Source of the DNA: Forficula auricularia
Lineage: Eukaryota; Arthropoda; Insecta; Dermaptera; Forficulidae
Length of the DNA stretch: 64,000 nucleotides
Direction: 5' to 3'
NCBI GenBank assembly: GCA_024734495.1
Contig: JALMQS010000069.1
Location: 1,135,578 to 1,199,577 of the forward strand
The notes beneath the pieces are model-generated. The model saw only the letters and a program-made list of their open reading frames with translations, had not been told where the DNA came from and ran no database searches. Both the position numbers and the translations under genes were made by a program. This document shows, piece by piece, positions 57,801-64,000 of this stretch. Position 1 is the first letter of the stretch. Each line of letters opens with the position of its first letter.

Positions 57801-59279
57801 TAAAATGAAAACCAGTCATCCTAGAAACTTGATTCCTATTTCATCCTCTAAAAAATTTTGTTGACTTGAACGTTTTCTTGTACCACTTTTTTGTTAAAAC
57901 TCTTAGATTTATAGATATCCAACATTTTCCATGACAGAATATGATCCGAATCTTCAGAAGTGTCATAAAAAATGCTGGATATCTATAAATCTAAGACTTT
58001 TATCAAAAAAGCAGTCCAAGGAAATGTTCAAGTGAATAAAATTTTCTAGAGAATGAAGACAGAAATCAAGTTTCTAGGATGAGTGATTTTCATTTTATGA
58101 AGTAAAAACTACGATTTTTTTTGCAAAAAATTGTAGTTTTTCAAAACTTCAATCTCATTGCGGCACGGATTACCATTTATCCAATTAAGATGAAACTTTG
58201 TTAGAATTGTAGCAATTTTTTTTTTTTTTTTTTTTTTAATGATATTGATGTGAGAAGGAGGTACACCAGAAGGTGCATCCCCTAAAGGCCTGTATGGGAT
58301 GGCCCCTCCATCGTGAAAAGAACAGAGTAGAAGGAAAGAAGCCGGGATCACGAGCCAAATCTCAGAAAGTTAGATACAATCCAATATCCAATTTACTAAG
58401 TTTTTAGGGGCTTCGAGCAGTGGTAAATTCTCCGTTCGATAAATTAGGTTTAAATATATCTCCCACTTAATTTAATCTAGTTTAAAAATATCTGGAGTGG
58501 TCTTTGTCGAGAACGTGCTCCTTCATGGTCAAAATGGGAAAATATCGAAAAAAGTGCGAGTTTTTAGGTGATCCAGGGGAAGGGGGGGGGGGCTGCCGAG
58601 GTCGAAAACTTGGATTTTGAGCCCGAACGGTTGATCGGAGAAAAAAACCTAAATGATGAAATTTGTAGGAAATTTTATGCACTTTCATTTTGAATAGGAA
58701 GGTTATTTTCGAAAAGTTGATCGTTTTCGAGTTATAAGCGAAAAACCGCCAAAAAATTGAAATTTTCACTTTTTTCATTTTCTACAATGTTGTGTGAGGA
58801 AATTTTGGTGGGGGACCCTAGATTTGGATTCAGAGCCCCAAAAAACATATATATGCAAAAAATCAGAACTACCCCAAAACTTTACTGATAAAAACACAAA
58901 TTGACTGGACTATATTATGAGGATAAGATCGGGATCAAATCCCGTTCCAGACAACAATTTTCAGCGTTGACATTACATTCAAATCATAAGTATTGAAAGT
59001 CCAATTACCTCCAAGTCCACTGGGACTTGAGGGATTGATTGATTTGGCAGGAGTGTTCAACAATCTCACAGGTGTCTGAGGATTGTTCCGAGTTGGAGTT
59101 TGTGGAACATTTCTTTGTGGAGTTCTAGGCGCTGGCATTTTGCCTGGTGTTTTAACAGGCGTTTCTGCACCCGTTTTCCTACTACTCGTAGGTGTTTTTG
59201 ACCTCGTCGGACGTTTCGGTGTCGATGGATTCCCATCTTTCGACGAAGCAGAACTTTTGGGTGAAGTAGGGCTCGGCAT
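30866..59279 (-). CDS. Mcm4: DNA replication licensing factor MCM4
   Basis: Twelve coding exons (minus strand): 59279-59009, 56662-56508, 46535-46347, 46279-46045, 44516-44042, 41525-41331, 41252-41076, 39493-39245, 38099-37966, 36049-35808, 34287-34074 and 30961-30866 (TAA). All phases agree once one extra A in exon 9 is discounted, giving about 876 residues, as usual for MCM4. MCM4 is one of six AAA+ subunits of the nuclear MCM2-7 helicase. Visible features are a Ser/Thr/Pro-rich N-tail (the kind of tail phosphorylated by CDK and DDK), a C4 zinc finger (C312, C315, C334, C337), Walker [10 protein letters not shown] (about 516-524), Walker B CCIDEF (577-582), sensor 1 AAANP, arginine finger LLSRF (R649) and a C-terminal winged-helix region. 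Introns range from 67 and 78 bp to 10 kb. Start ATG 59279 has AAAA before it. A non-coding first exon ending at 59434 (CCAG/GTATTT) is plausible. Confidence 0.95.
31628..32692 (-). pseudogene. 5'-truncated LINE with RNase H domain and 11-bp target duplication
   Basis: A single 243-codon frame (31946-32677) encodes an RNase H-like domain ([43 protein letters not shown]) followed by a Cys-containing tail ([13 protein letters not shown]). This is the order found in the pol C-terminus of RNase H-bearing LINEs (I/jockey group). A poly-A tail lies at 31628-31640 (T on plus). TATGTCAGATT occurs at both ends (31617-31627 and 32693-32703, minus). The 3'UTR holds a long TTTA-rich stretch at about 31700-31880. 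The frame is intact though truncated, so insertion is recent. Confidence 0.85.
31700..31880. repeat. AAATAAATA-type low-complexity tract
   Basis: About 180 bases of TAAA/TAATAAA words within the LINE 3'UTR. Confidence 0.85.
34992..35445. mobile_element. Foldback MITE with CAGGGTGTTTC ends
   Basis: TIRs of about 115 bp begin CAGGGTGTTTCAGGAGGAAT and end with its complement. TA flanks both ends (34990-34991, 35446-35447), as for Tc1/mariner-type insertion. Lies in MCM4 intron 10. Open frames here are incidental. Confidence 0.75.
36050..37965. other. MCM4 intron 9
   Basis: It contains a single MITE-like end (TAGGGTGTCCCTTATATGGG, 36404) similar to the 63285 element, a short frame at 36737-36949 without recognised homology, and the foldback at 37140-37815. 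Confidence 0.5.
37140..37815. mobile_element. Foldback element with a CTGANGAN-helix-GAAA motif in each arm
   Basis: The outer arms TAGGTTATAATGAAAGGCAG.. and its complement near 37790-37810 run inward for about 110 bases. On the minus strand at 37203-37231: CTGAAGA, A, helix GGAGA/TCTCC, GAAACGTCGG. The right arm has a decayed version (TTAAAGAAGG..TCTCGAACACG). The spacer of about 450 bases is AT-rich and non-coding. Confidence 0.65.
38063..38067 (-). other. One-base frame break in MCM4 exon 9
   Basis: The minus strand reads CTTGACCCTCAAAAATGAAA. Family comparison requires ..L-D-P-Q-N-E.., which needs four A's; five are present, giving an in-frame TGA. Sequence on both sides (FDLIFLMLD before, [11 protein letters not shown] after) is perfectly conserved in type. 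A homopolymer error in the assembly is the simplest explanation for an essential gene. Confidence 0.85.
38661..38905 (-). mobile_element. tRNA-derived SINE, second copy
   Basis: Matches 17714-17988 along its length: head GAGGCGACTGGGTCAGTGG, body with GCAATGGCAACCTACCAAG, end AGCACAGATATATGTGGTAG. The B box is slightly altered (GATTCGAGACT). Confidence 0.7.
40033..40205. mobile_element. Short MITE of the GGTGAACCGCGA family
   Basis: Ends GAGGGGTTGAACCGCGACC and CCAATCGCGGTTCCC with internal CTACTTCCAC and AATTCCAAA words. A broken copy precedes it at about 39795-39855, separated by a 130-bp duplicated stretch (TTTGAA..TAAATTATTCTAAGCC at 39690 and 39905). Confidence 0.6.
41740..42470. mobile_element. 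Foldback element with a second foldback nested inside
   Basis: The outer arms AGTAAACTCTAGTT.. and ..AACTAGAGTTTACT, plus the inner mirrored AGGTCTAGAATCTTCATTTT, are shared with 62715-63060. Nested at about 41870-42178 is a second inverted pair (GTGTGTAGTTTCATAGTGAA, TCAATATATTTCCGG). It carries CTGATGA, T, helix GGA/TCC, GAAATATATTGAG on the plus strand at 42078-42102. Confidence 0.65.
43160..43622. mobile_element. Near-perfect long hairpin (about 215-bp arms) in MCM4 intron 5
   Basis: The left arm from about 43160 (AATTTTCTCATTAATATATC) and the right arm to about 43620 mirror each other closely. The centre is CACTTGGGTGGATCATCCAAGTG at 43376-43398, leaving almost no loop. One arm alone also exists at 32930-33180. 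In the MCM4 primary transcript this would form about 215 bp of nearly uninterrupted double-stranded RNA. Confidence 0.8.
44741..44951. mobile_element. 211-bp hAT MITE in MCM4 intron 4
   Basis: Ends CAGTGGTTGCCAAACTTTG / AGCTTTGTGAACCACTG match the common hAT terminus CAGTGGTTCCCAAACTTT. The 8-bp duplication TTATATAT stands at 44733-44740 and 44952-44959. Non-coding. Confidence 0.85.
45384..45520. mobile_element. 137-bp MITE of the GGTGAACCGCGA family
   Basis: Ends TCGATGAAACGCGACC and AATCGCGGTTCACCCCTCGA, with an internal ATTCCAAAATAATTCCAAAG. A short relative of the element at 24150-25443. Confidence 0.65.
46536..47011. other. MCM4 intron 2, 3' part, with the flank of the LTR element
   Basis: Non-coding. 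The last 44 bases (46968-47011, CTAAACTATATACTTCCC.. to ACACCCT) recur exactly at 54833-54876 beyond the assembly gap. Confidence 0.8.
47012..47745 (+). repeat. 5' LTR
   Basis: It starts AGTTATGCCTGGCAACTATC and ends near CCATCCAATAAC. It has TATAAA at 47513-47518, AATAAA at 47692-47697 and an internal 19-bp minisatellite at 47191-47402. Long open frames here are an effect of that minisatellite. Compared with the 3' LTR there are scattered substitutions and short indels, mostly after 47490. Confidence 0.85.
47191..47402. repeat. 19-bp minisatellite inside the 5' LTR
   Basis: About 11 units of TTGCC(A/G)CC(C/T)TTGCCTCAA. The 3' LTR array (54183-54394) has the same unit order, differing by one inserted C in the 5' copy. 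Identity of order shows both arrays come from one template LTR. Confidence 0.9.
47754..47812 (+). promoter_or_regulatory. Primer-binding site, duplicated
   Basis: TTGGCGCAGTCGGTAGGATC at 47754 reads as the complement of a tRNA-Ser-type 3' end (..CCTACCGACTGCG-CCA). A second TTGGCGCAGTCGGATAGG follows about 40 bases later at about 47793. The first, nearest the LTR, is the likelier functional site. Confidence 0.65.
47908..49191 (+). pseudogene. Degenerate gag region
   Basis: Fragments in different frames are visible: a Thr/Ser/Arg-rich N-terminal piece (47908-48123); then, near 48250-48340, a piece with [12 protein letters not shown] and stops; and a C-terminal Asn/Gln/Pro-rich piece with repeated YPQQN units (about 48985-49020) ending at 49189-49191. 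Stop codons and frame changes at several places make it non-functional as written. The C-terminal piece overlaps the open upstream part of the pol frame, consistent with gag-pol frameshifting. Confidence 0.65.
49294..52947 (+). CDS. pol: Retrotransposon Pol polyprotein (protease, RT, RNase H, integrase)
   Basis: One uninterrupted frame of 1217 codons from the first ATG. The frame is open about 200 bases further upstream, overlapping the gag end, so the ATG is nominal. Domains: aspartic protease LDTGAT (residues 2-7); a long charged Asn/Glu/Lys-rich linker (about 110-280); RT with [19 protein letters not shown] and active site YLDDI (about 473-477); RNase H with TDASNFALG (about 622) and FTDHRPLEW; integrase zinc motif H-H-C-C ending CEVC (about 919); and the DDE core with Asp near 950 (IINIDTF), Asp near 1003 (ITDSGKEF) and Glu near 1039 (SPIERFH). 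It polymerises and inserts the element's DNA. All catalytic motifs appear intact. The end overlaps the env start. Confidence 0.95.
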   Translation: MLDTGATCNVVKPNVVEKFKKFNEINYVLTFNGETTLDKCTFIDMFNVRSKFLVFDFHKDFDMLVGIDTLNKLNFIWDSKGTCVTLDGGKFHLYYPEAHEANDEKERSIKDAVEFQSSDISDSDGNKSEQTINNHLTSCNEKERSEHDAAVSHADSDSSNSSFESNCEKDRLVKNAGEFRPIKVSSSKLNRQNEIGINTELSNDLILGNRNEEMKGKELINNNKKVGNETNNKFEKLDKNKDKENVIEQVGKTELGNRNTKGNIEMNSIEYEHKSQENELDTEELVKKLLFEFKDLIHVEGTVLTHTHSIKHTIRTKHDNPIYSRNYKYPEILKQEVKKQINEMLENNIIRHSNSPYNSPIWVVPKKNGKTRIVIDYRKLNDITINDKFPIPDINDLLTKFQGQKYFSTLDLASGFHQILVDQNSIEKTAFTVDGGHFEFLRMPFGLMNAPATFQRLMNSVLSKLISDNKCLVYLDDIIVFGKSIKHHIDNLKSVFETLKEHNLTISSEKCHFLKTEIDFLGHIVTSEGIKPNPDKIKSVLNFPIPKTNKEIKQFLGLIGFYRKFIENFAKITKPITVYLKKGKKINLHDEQYINAIRTCKEIITNPPVLIYPDLNKPLELTTDASNFALGAVLSQNQRPIAFISKTLNPAECNYSTTEKELLAIVWATSYFHNYLYGNKFLIFTDHRPLEWLFNLKDANSRLMRWRIKIENYNYEIKYIKGKTNHVADALSRIEINNLENESLIANVDEESDRETQHSAEENPVAGIKILENAAINIFKNQIILNKHKNDTKLEQIKMFNDKKSREQITINETDIIGELGKLITHFKSKNKYYIYFKDPELFVPLNNMIQNTFNDIKVFKCSKLLEDIEDRETQLKIIRQIHEGLTNHRGIVENCLEIKQKYFWPNINTEVQKFVNNCEVCLKTKYERNPIKNINETETPNKPFDIINIDTFEHSGNKFFTMIDQFSKYAEAIHIKNSTGQTIIKTLEKLFSRNPHPNKIITDSGKEFDNELMKEYTKVNNIEIHYTSIDNPNSNSPIERFHSTLCEHIQILNLSPSQKHYGIKNKIKLAIKAYNNTIHSVTKMTPLQILFGNNSEPKLPRNVARCDLIKEYIDDKKVIHKLIKSRIENKKKQVGENNPDQLPNDIYLKRKKRTKKGTQNFQKIKLSKYDKKLGRVIDSKNNKYRIKRLKRPRHFFRTNDDETFPSTDTHHDVVLA
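52895..53071 (+). pseudogene. env-like frame, N-terminal fragment
   Basis: An ATG inside the end of pol, in another frame, starts a 58-codon piece with a hydrophobic signal-like start ([11 protein letters not shown]) that stops at 53069-53071. Position and overlap are typical for errantivirus env. The following 150 bases (53072-53225) are AT-rich and non-coding. The frame is therefore broken here, and most of an envelope protein is missing. Confidence 0.6.
53368..53985 (+). pseudogene. env-like frame, C-terminal fragment with membrane anchor
   Basis: 205 codons in a different frame from the N-terminal piece. It has several Cys (GCYCK, one [17 protein letters not shown]) and one transmembrane segment near residues 150-172 ([19 protein letters not shown]) followed by a basic cytoplasmic tail, as in the carboxy end of errantivirus Env. 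It stops shortly before the polypurine tract. With the central part lost it is considered a remnant. Confidence 0.65.
54008..54732 (+). repeat. 3' LTR, truncated by the assembly gap
   Basis: Starts AGTTATACCTGGCAACTATC directly after the polypurine tract. TATAAA at 54506-54511, AATAAA at 54671-54676, minisatellite at 54183-54394. The last bases before the gap are CCATCAAATAA, so nearly the entire LTR is present. Confidence 0.85.
54733..54832. other. Assembly gap of exactly 100 N
   Basis: Exactly 100 N is a conventional placeholder for a gap of unknown length. It is followed by a second copy of the 44-bp pre-insertion flank. Confidence 0.95.
55060..55338. mobile_element. 279-bp hAT MITE
   Basis: Termini CAAGGGCGGATCCAGG / CCTGGATCCGCCCTTG with the 8-bp duplication ATTCAATG (55052-55059 and 55339-55346). 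Non-coding; MCM4 intron 2. Confidence 0.9.
55495..55705. mobile_element. Short foldback of the 4513-5000 family
   Basis: The arms ACTTGGTAGGTTTTACATTA.. and their complement meet almost without spacer. The motif is decayed (CTCGAAGA instead of CTGANGA, minus strand about 55589-55613), but helix GGGT/ACCC and GAAATATATATAT remain. Confidence 0.65.
56118..56362. repeat. G-rich minisatellite-like tract
   Basis: About 245 bases made of GGGGTGGAATGGAGG-like and GGGGTGCAGGGTGGGTGC units with strong G excess on the plus strand in an otherwise AT-rich intron. A short relative (GGTGGGGTGGGTGGGGGTCC) lies at about 63230-63255. Confidence 0.8.
56663..59008. other. MCM4 intron 1
   Basis: Contains the foldback at 57600-58212, a poly-T run at 58208-58238 that may be the poly-A end of a minus-strand retroposed fragment (58208-58345), and a C/G homopolymer-rich stretch. 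No further exon seen. Confidence 0.5.
57600..58212. mobile_element. Foldback element with about 300-bp arms
   Basis: CTACAATTCAAACAAAGTTTC.. at the left is mirrored by GAAACTTTGTTAGAATTGTAG at the right. The centre is near 57940-57975. A 45-bp block (ACTCTTAGATTTATAGATAT..) is repeated directly within the left arm at 57720 and 57900. Confidence 0.65.
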
Positions 59280-59965
59280 TTTTCACTTGAAATTAAAAAG
59301 AAAGTTGTTTTATTCGCTGATTTAATTAAATAAAAGTAAATCTATTTAATTTCTGATAATAGAAAATGATCAATTTAAAAACATAAATATTATTATTATT
59401 ATATTAAATACATAATATAATTATATAAAATACCTGGTATTCCTTAAGTTCTTGCAACAAATTGGCGGGAATTGTTTATAGTGCTGTTAGAAACAAGATC
59501 AAATGTCAAGATTGCGAAAACTCAATAAGAGCAAATAAATATCTAAGAATATTTCAAATAATTAGTACTGTGTTTTGAAAATTAAATACAATTTCAAAAC
59601 GCTCTTAAACATAATAAATAGATAATAATTAAATTTAGTTACTTTTATAGTGAGAATTTATTTGATTGTAGCTATCTTAATAGTGTATTTTCTAAATCAT
59701 TTGCCATTCTTTACATATTTATTTAGTATTTTTTTAAAATATTTGAATTAATTTTCCATTCATTTTTTTTGGAATACTTATGTTTCAAAAAAGGGTAAGT
59801 TAAAAATATATTTTAGTCAAAATATATCCGTTATTTCAAGATGGCGATAATGGCAACATAAGTGTATGCAACTATGCAAACCTTTTATTCTTTAAAAGCA
59901 TTTGCTGTGATCTCTTCATATTTTATTTTATTAACGTGGTTAGTTTATTACAACCTCTACTAGTA
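59280..59965. promoter_or_regulatory. Divergent intergenic region between MCM4 and gene C
   Basis: About 690 bases separate the two start codons. Minus-strand acceptor TTTAATTTCAAG (59288) and donor CCAG/GTATTT (exon end 59434) suggest that a small 5'UTR intron of MCM4 occupies 59288-59433, leaving a compact shared promoter at about 59435-59860. No certain core elements are identified. Confidence 0.45.
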
Positions 59966-60098
59966 ATGTCGATTGATTTAGTTCCTAACGAGGGCAATTC
60001 GGTTTTTACACCCGATGATATGTCAATTCAGAAGATACTTGCTATTATTACTTATTCAATTGTTTCTATAATAATAGTCTTAGCCATTGTCGCTTTCC
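59966..60098 (+). CDS. Gene C: first coding exon of a small membrane protein
   Basis: ATG 59966 opens 44 codons and ends at a strong donor (CC/GTGAGT). The product starts MSIDLVPNEGNSVFTPDDMS and continues with one transmembrane helix (ILAIITYSIVSIIIVLAIVAF). The exon is divergent to MCM4. An alternative short frame from 59874 in another phase (MQTFYSLKAF..) would be an upstream ORF. The following exons are not recognisable in the window. Family not recognised. Confidence 0.5.
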
Positions 60099-60228
60099 GT
60101 GAGTTTTATTTTCCTTTATACATTATTTTATTATATGTTTATCATCATAAAGTTTATATATTTTGATATAAATTGCTTAAAAATATACATTTCTCAAAAA
60201 ATTTATTATTGATTTTTTATATTATAAT

Positions 60229-60721
60229 TTAAGGTAGTTCTTTCACAAATGCAAAAAGTCATTAAAATCATAATACACATACTGTTAAAATTTGAAGACG
60301 ATTTACCACACCAAACATGAAATAATTGCAATTAAAAATGACATTTTTTACATAGGCTAGATAGGAAAAGGGTGGGGAAATGATCATTATTTTATTTTTT
60401 TTCATTGAAGTACTTTCATCTTGAGAAAAAACTAATATTTGTTAGAATAATATATTCAGAGTAACTTAAAAAAAAAATTGAAATGATTTACCACGTAGTT
60501 TTGATAAAAAACAAAAAAAAAAAACATTTGGGCGAATATTTTTAATGGAGGGGATATAAGCACAAATCCGGCATCTATGTGTGTATACATATAGAGATTT
60601 CGTAGTGTGAGTGGACAGTCACGTTAAAAAAACAACCGAAAATTTTAGTTCCCTTCATATTTATAAAGTGGTTACGAGGCTAAAACTTTTTGTGTGTATT
60701 GTCGCGAAAGAACCTCCTTAA
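60229..60721. mobile_element. piggyBac-type MITE, inverted copy of 29381-29918
   Basis: TTAA at both ends. TIRs GGTAGTTCTTTCAC / GTCGCGAAAGAACCTCC. Internal words (TAAAACTTTTTGTGTG, CGTAGTGTGAG) match the other copy in reverse orientation. The position suggests an intron or the 3' side of gene C. Confidence 0.6.
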
Positions 60722-60789
60722 AATTAAATATAAATCTTTAAAAAAAAACTTTTTTCTCTTTTTATATATATTAAGAAAGATAATTAACA

Positions 60790-62540
60790 ATAATGCAATT
60801 GGATGTTGATGAAAGCAGTCCACGGTGGTTGTAAAAAAATAAGACTATAGAGGTTTTATTATTTTACATTTATTTGTTAAACCGACGTTTCGGAGATTTA
60901 TTCTCTCCTTCTTCAGGGTAACAAAAAGTCAATGAAAGTAGTTCCAAACATAATTACTTTCTGTCTCCTTTGACAATGCCAAAAAAACATTATAAAATTT
61001 TTTTTTCATCTCGAATAGAAAATAAAGTAACAAGCAATTGATGATCAATATTTTTATTTTATTTTATTTTATTCGATATACGGGAGTTATCCCAGTTACA
61101 ATATACATTTTTATACAATAAATCAACAATTTAACAAAACTAAAATACTAATTTATAGTCTTAATTATTTTTATAGAGAAAAGTTTGCGGAATTTAACAC
61201 AATGTAATGCATTTATTTTTATTATAATTATATTATTTCATTTAAATTGAGTAGGTAACAATTATTTTTATAGATAAATTTAACAGAACAAAAGTCACAT
61301 TAATAGATAGATAAATAGTACACAGATAGATACATACAGTGAAGCTAATATAAAGCATGTAATAATATAATACAATCTATTAGACAATTAATCGTAGTGT
61401 GAGCAATATCTTTTGATATCCCTCACACCACATGAAAAGAAGTCCAATTGTGAGGAGTTTGCCTTTAGCATCACTCTATTCAGCCCTGTATTTTTTGAAT
61501 AATTAGTATTACAAATGGGGATAAAAAAGGTTTCGACAATGCGACTGTAATATTGAGGTACTTTGAAATTAATATATTGGAGAATTTCACAACAATCAAT
61601 CAGACCATTCAACAGTTTTCGAAGGAATATCAAGTCATTTTGTAGTCTACGGGATGACAAACTTTGGATATTTAGTTCGGTTCTTAAGAGTCTAGAAGAG
61701 GGATAGTTATATGGGGTAAGAGAGTTATTAGTTGATGAGAATTTATATGATATAATTTTTAAAAATTTATTTTGCACTCTTTCAATTTGGTCAATTTGAT
61801 GTTGGACATGCGGTGACCAAATCAAACTGCAGTATTCCAGCTTGCTTCTTACTAGGGAGTTAAATAGTATTTTTAGGCAGTTGGAATTTTTGAAATTTTT
61901 TGTATTTCTATATATAAATCCCAGAAGTTTAAAAGACTGACCACAAATATTTTCTATATGAAGACAAAAAGAGAGAAGACTCGAAGGTAACTCCCAAATC
62001 GCATATGTGATCAACCTGAGAAAGAAAGCTACCGCCTATTGAATATGATAGTATAGGTCGAATTTTATGTCTGTGAAAAGATACAACATAGCACTTATCA
62101 ATGTTAAGCTCCATGCCATTATTCTCACACCATTCATATAGTCTATTAAGATTTGATTGTAGACAAGTAATATCAATATTATTGCTTATTCTTTTATATA
62201 TTTTTAGATCATCCGCAAATAGAAGAAATTCAACATCAGTAAACACTGAAAATATGTTAATATATTAATATATTAACATATTGATCATCAATTGCTTGTT
62301 ACTTTATTTTCTATTCGAGATGAAAAAAAATTTTTATAATGTTTTTTTGGCATTGTCAAAGGAGACAGAAAGTAATTATGTTTGGAACTACTTTCATTGA
62401 CTTTTTGTTACCCTGAAGAAGGAGAGAATAAATCTCCGAAACGTCGGTTTAACAAATAAATGTAAAATAATAAAACCTCTATAGTCTTATTTTTTTACAA
62501 CCACCGTGGACTGCTTTCATCAACATCCAATTGCATATTT
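60790..62540. mobile_element. Foldback element (about 255-bp arms) split by a LINE
   Basis: Arms 60790-61048 and 62278-62535 are close inverted copies. Each contains CTGAAGA, A, helix GGAGA/TCTCC, GAAACGTCGG (minus 60888-60916; plus 62413-62442). The hairpin centre at a GATCAATAT / ATATTGATC palindrome has been occupied by a 1.2-kb LINE. Confidence 0.75.
61050..62255 (-). pseudogene. 5'-truncated LINE reverse transcriptase
   Basis: On the minus strand VEFLLFADDLKIYKRI has the RT catalytic FADD. The second piece, after a frame change near 61970-62000, has NSLVRSKLEYCSLIWSPHVQ and QIERVQNKFLKIISY, common to the thumb region of jockey/CR1-like LINEs. The 3' end is a run of AATAA units (TTTTATTTTATTTTATT on plus, about 61052-61070). 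Confidence 0.8.
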
Positions 62541-62714
62541 ATACCAGTCCGTCTCCTAAAGAAAATCTCTATCAATTAACAATAATATTTACTTGAAAAT
62601 ATAATTATATTGTTTTGCCGAAAGTAGCAGAGCTGTTGAATCATAAAGGGAAACAAAGAGGATGTCCTCGGCTTGATGCAAATAAACATATACATATATA
62701 TATATATATGTTGC

Positions 62715-63060
62715 AGTAAAAACCCGGGGTCCTACTAGTTAAAACGCATTTCACTGAATATCTTTGTGGCAACTAGAATTTACAGAGTTGGTTGTGTTTG
62801 GTCCAAAGGTCTAAAATCTTCATGTTTGACCTTCCGCATCATTTTGGGTCTTTATTTTCAAAAATTACATCCTCTATAACTTTGCTTCTAATTTTTGACC
62901 TTTTCGTTTAAAATTTTTTAAAATAAACACCCAAAATGAGGCGGGAGGTCAAAAATGAAGATTCTAGACCTTTGAACCAAACTCATCCAACATCAGTAAA
63001 TTCTAGTTGCCACAAAGGTATTCAGTGAAACGAGTTTTAACTAGTAAGAACCCATTCTTA
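62715..63060. mobile_element. Foldback element related to 41740-42470
   Basis: Inverted halves share AACTAGAATTTACAG.., AGGTCTAAAATCTTCATG and GACCTTCCGC. The element at 41740-42470 has the same arms but carries a nested foldback. Confidence 0.7.
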
Positions 63061-63284
63061 CTAAAAAATGGGTTTCTACGGCAACATATATATATATCCT
63101 ATACTACTAAAGCGCATTGCTCTGTATGTATGTACCTATGTCCGTCCCCCAACAAAAACAGTCGTCATTGTTACCAATTTAAATGAAATTATCTATATAT
63201 ATAAAATTAAGGTTTTGTCTGTACAGTGGGGCGGTGGGGTGGGTGGGGGTCCAGGGGGCGAGCCGCATATATGCATGTATATTA

Positions 63285-63929
63285 GGGTGGCCCTTATTTT
63301 GGGTATTTTCGAATTTTTACGCTCGCAGAGGCTCATATGGTTCGAAATAAATAAAAAAATATCTTCCAAGTTTCAAGTCTCTATCTCAATTTTAACCTGT
63401 GCCTCAGAGCGATGCAAGTTTCCCATCTAAATAACATGGGGTTTTTGGCATTGAACGATCAATTTTTTATTCCGTCCAAAGTAATATTTCAAAAAATTTA
63501 AAACACTTTCGACTTAACCCTTATAATAGTAGCTATCCTTCAGAGTTTTTTTTTCAGATTTTTAGTTATTATAATTTTGGAGTTACAGCTAGATAAAATA
63601 CTGCCATATCTTAGTGTTAGTAAGTTATAGACTCCGAAATTATAATAGCTACAAATCTGTAAAAATTCTGAAGGGTTGCTACTATTATAAGGATAAAGTC
63701 TACAGAGTTTCAAATTTTTTAAACCATTGGTTAGGCCTGAATAAAAAATTGATTGTTCAATGCCAAAAACCCCATGTTATTTAGATGGGAAACTTACATC
63801 GCTCTGAGGCACAGGTTAAAATTGAGATAGGGGGTTGAAACTTAGGGGATATTTTTTTTTGTTTATTTCGAACCATATGAGCCCCTGCGAGCGTACAAAT
63901 TCGAAAATACCAAAAAAAAAGGGCCACCC
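63285..63929. mobile_element. 645-bp foldback TIR element at a TA site
   Basis: The ends GGGTGGCCCTT / GGGCCACCC are flanked by TA (63283-63284, 63930-63931). Inverted arms of about 300 bases share GAGGCTCATATGGTTCGAAA, CTGTGCCTCAGAGCGATG and AACATGGGGTTTTTGGCATT. The short open frame at 63068-63430 is incidental. Confidence 0.8.
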
Positions 63930-64000
63930 TAATGTGTATATATATTAATTTTTTTTATTTAAGTAGCAGGCCTGCTATGTAAACAAATTTTCAATATCCA

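Overview
This is a window of an AT-rich, intron-rich, transposon-laden arthropod (almost certainly insect) nuclear genome. The evidence is spliced genes with GT-AG introns, short exons inside multi-kilobase introns, an insect errantivirus-type LTR retrotransposon, tRNA-derived SINE copies, truncated LINEs and many TIR or foldback elements. The insect order cannot be decided from the sequence alone.

Layout. Positions 1-6353 (+) hold the last two exons of a crotonase-fold gene of the ECI2/CDYL type, split by a 5-kb repeat-filled intron. Positions 6354-13340 are AT-rich intergenic DNA with LINE debris, an apparent pseudogene of a repetitive arthropod protein family, and small hairpin elements. 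Positions 13343-17497 (+) and 19771-25813 (+) hold two lineage-type genes that I do not recognise: a helical protein (gene A) and a Cys/acid-rich protein (gene B). The central exon of gene B carries two reading-frame breaks. Positions 26000-30860 are repeats.

Positions 30866-59279 (-) hold a complete MCM4 gene: 12 coding exons (about 876 codons) spread over 28.4 kb. MCM4 is a subunit of the MCM2-7 replicative helicase. Its zinc-finger, Walker A, Walker B, sensor-1 and arginine-finger motifs are visible. One extra A in a homopolymer breaks the frame in exon 9. Intron 2 carries a 7.7-kb errantivirus-like element with two LTRs, then a 100-N gap. A 44-bp flank is repeated on both sides of this block, which implies an empty-site haplotype joined to an occupied one. 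Other MCM4 introns carry hairpin elements, hAT and Tc1-type MITEs, a SINE and a truncated LINE with target-site duplications. A short membrane-protein exon (gene C, 59966-60098, +) lies divergently upstream of MCM4. The window ends with further foldback elements, one split by a LINE.

The most unusual signal is a recurring RNA-like motif, CTGANGAN-helix-GAAA. It resembles a hammerhead ribozyme core with one extra nucleotide before helix II. It occurs in at least seven different foldback or repeat families here, with different but self-complementary helix II sequences. In one case (18894-19111) the insertion carrying it has a clean 13-bp target-site duplication inside an older repeat whose empty form is also present in the window.
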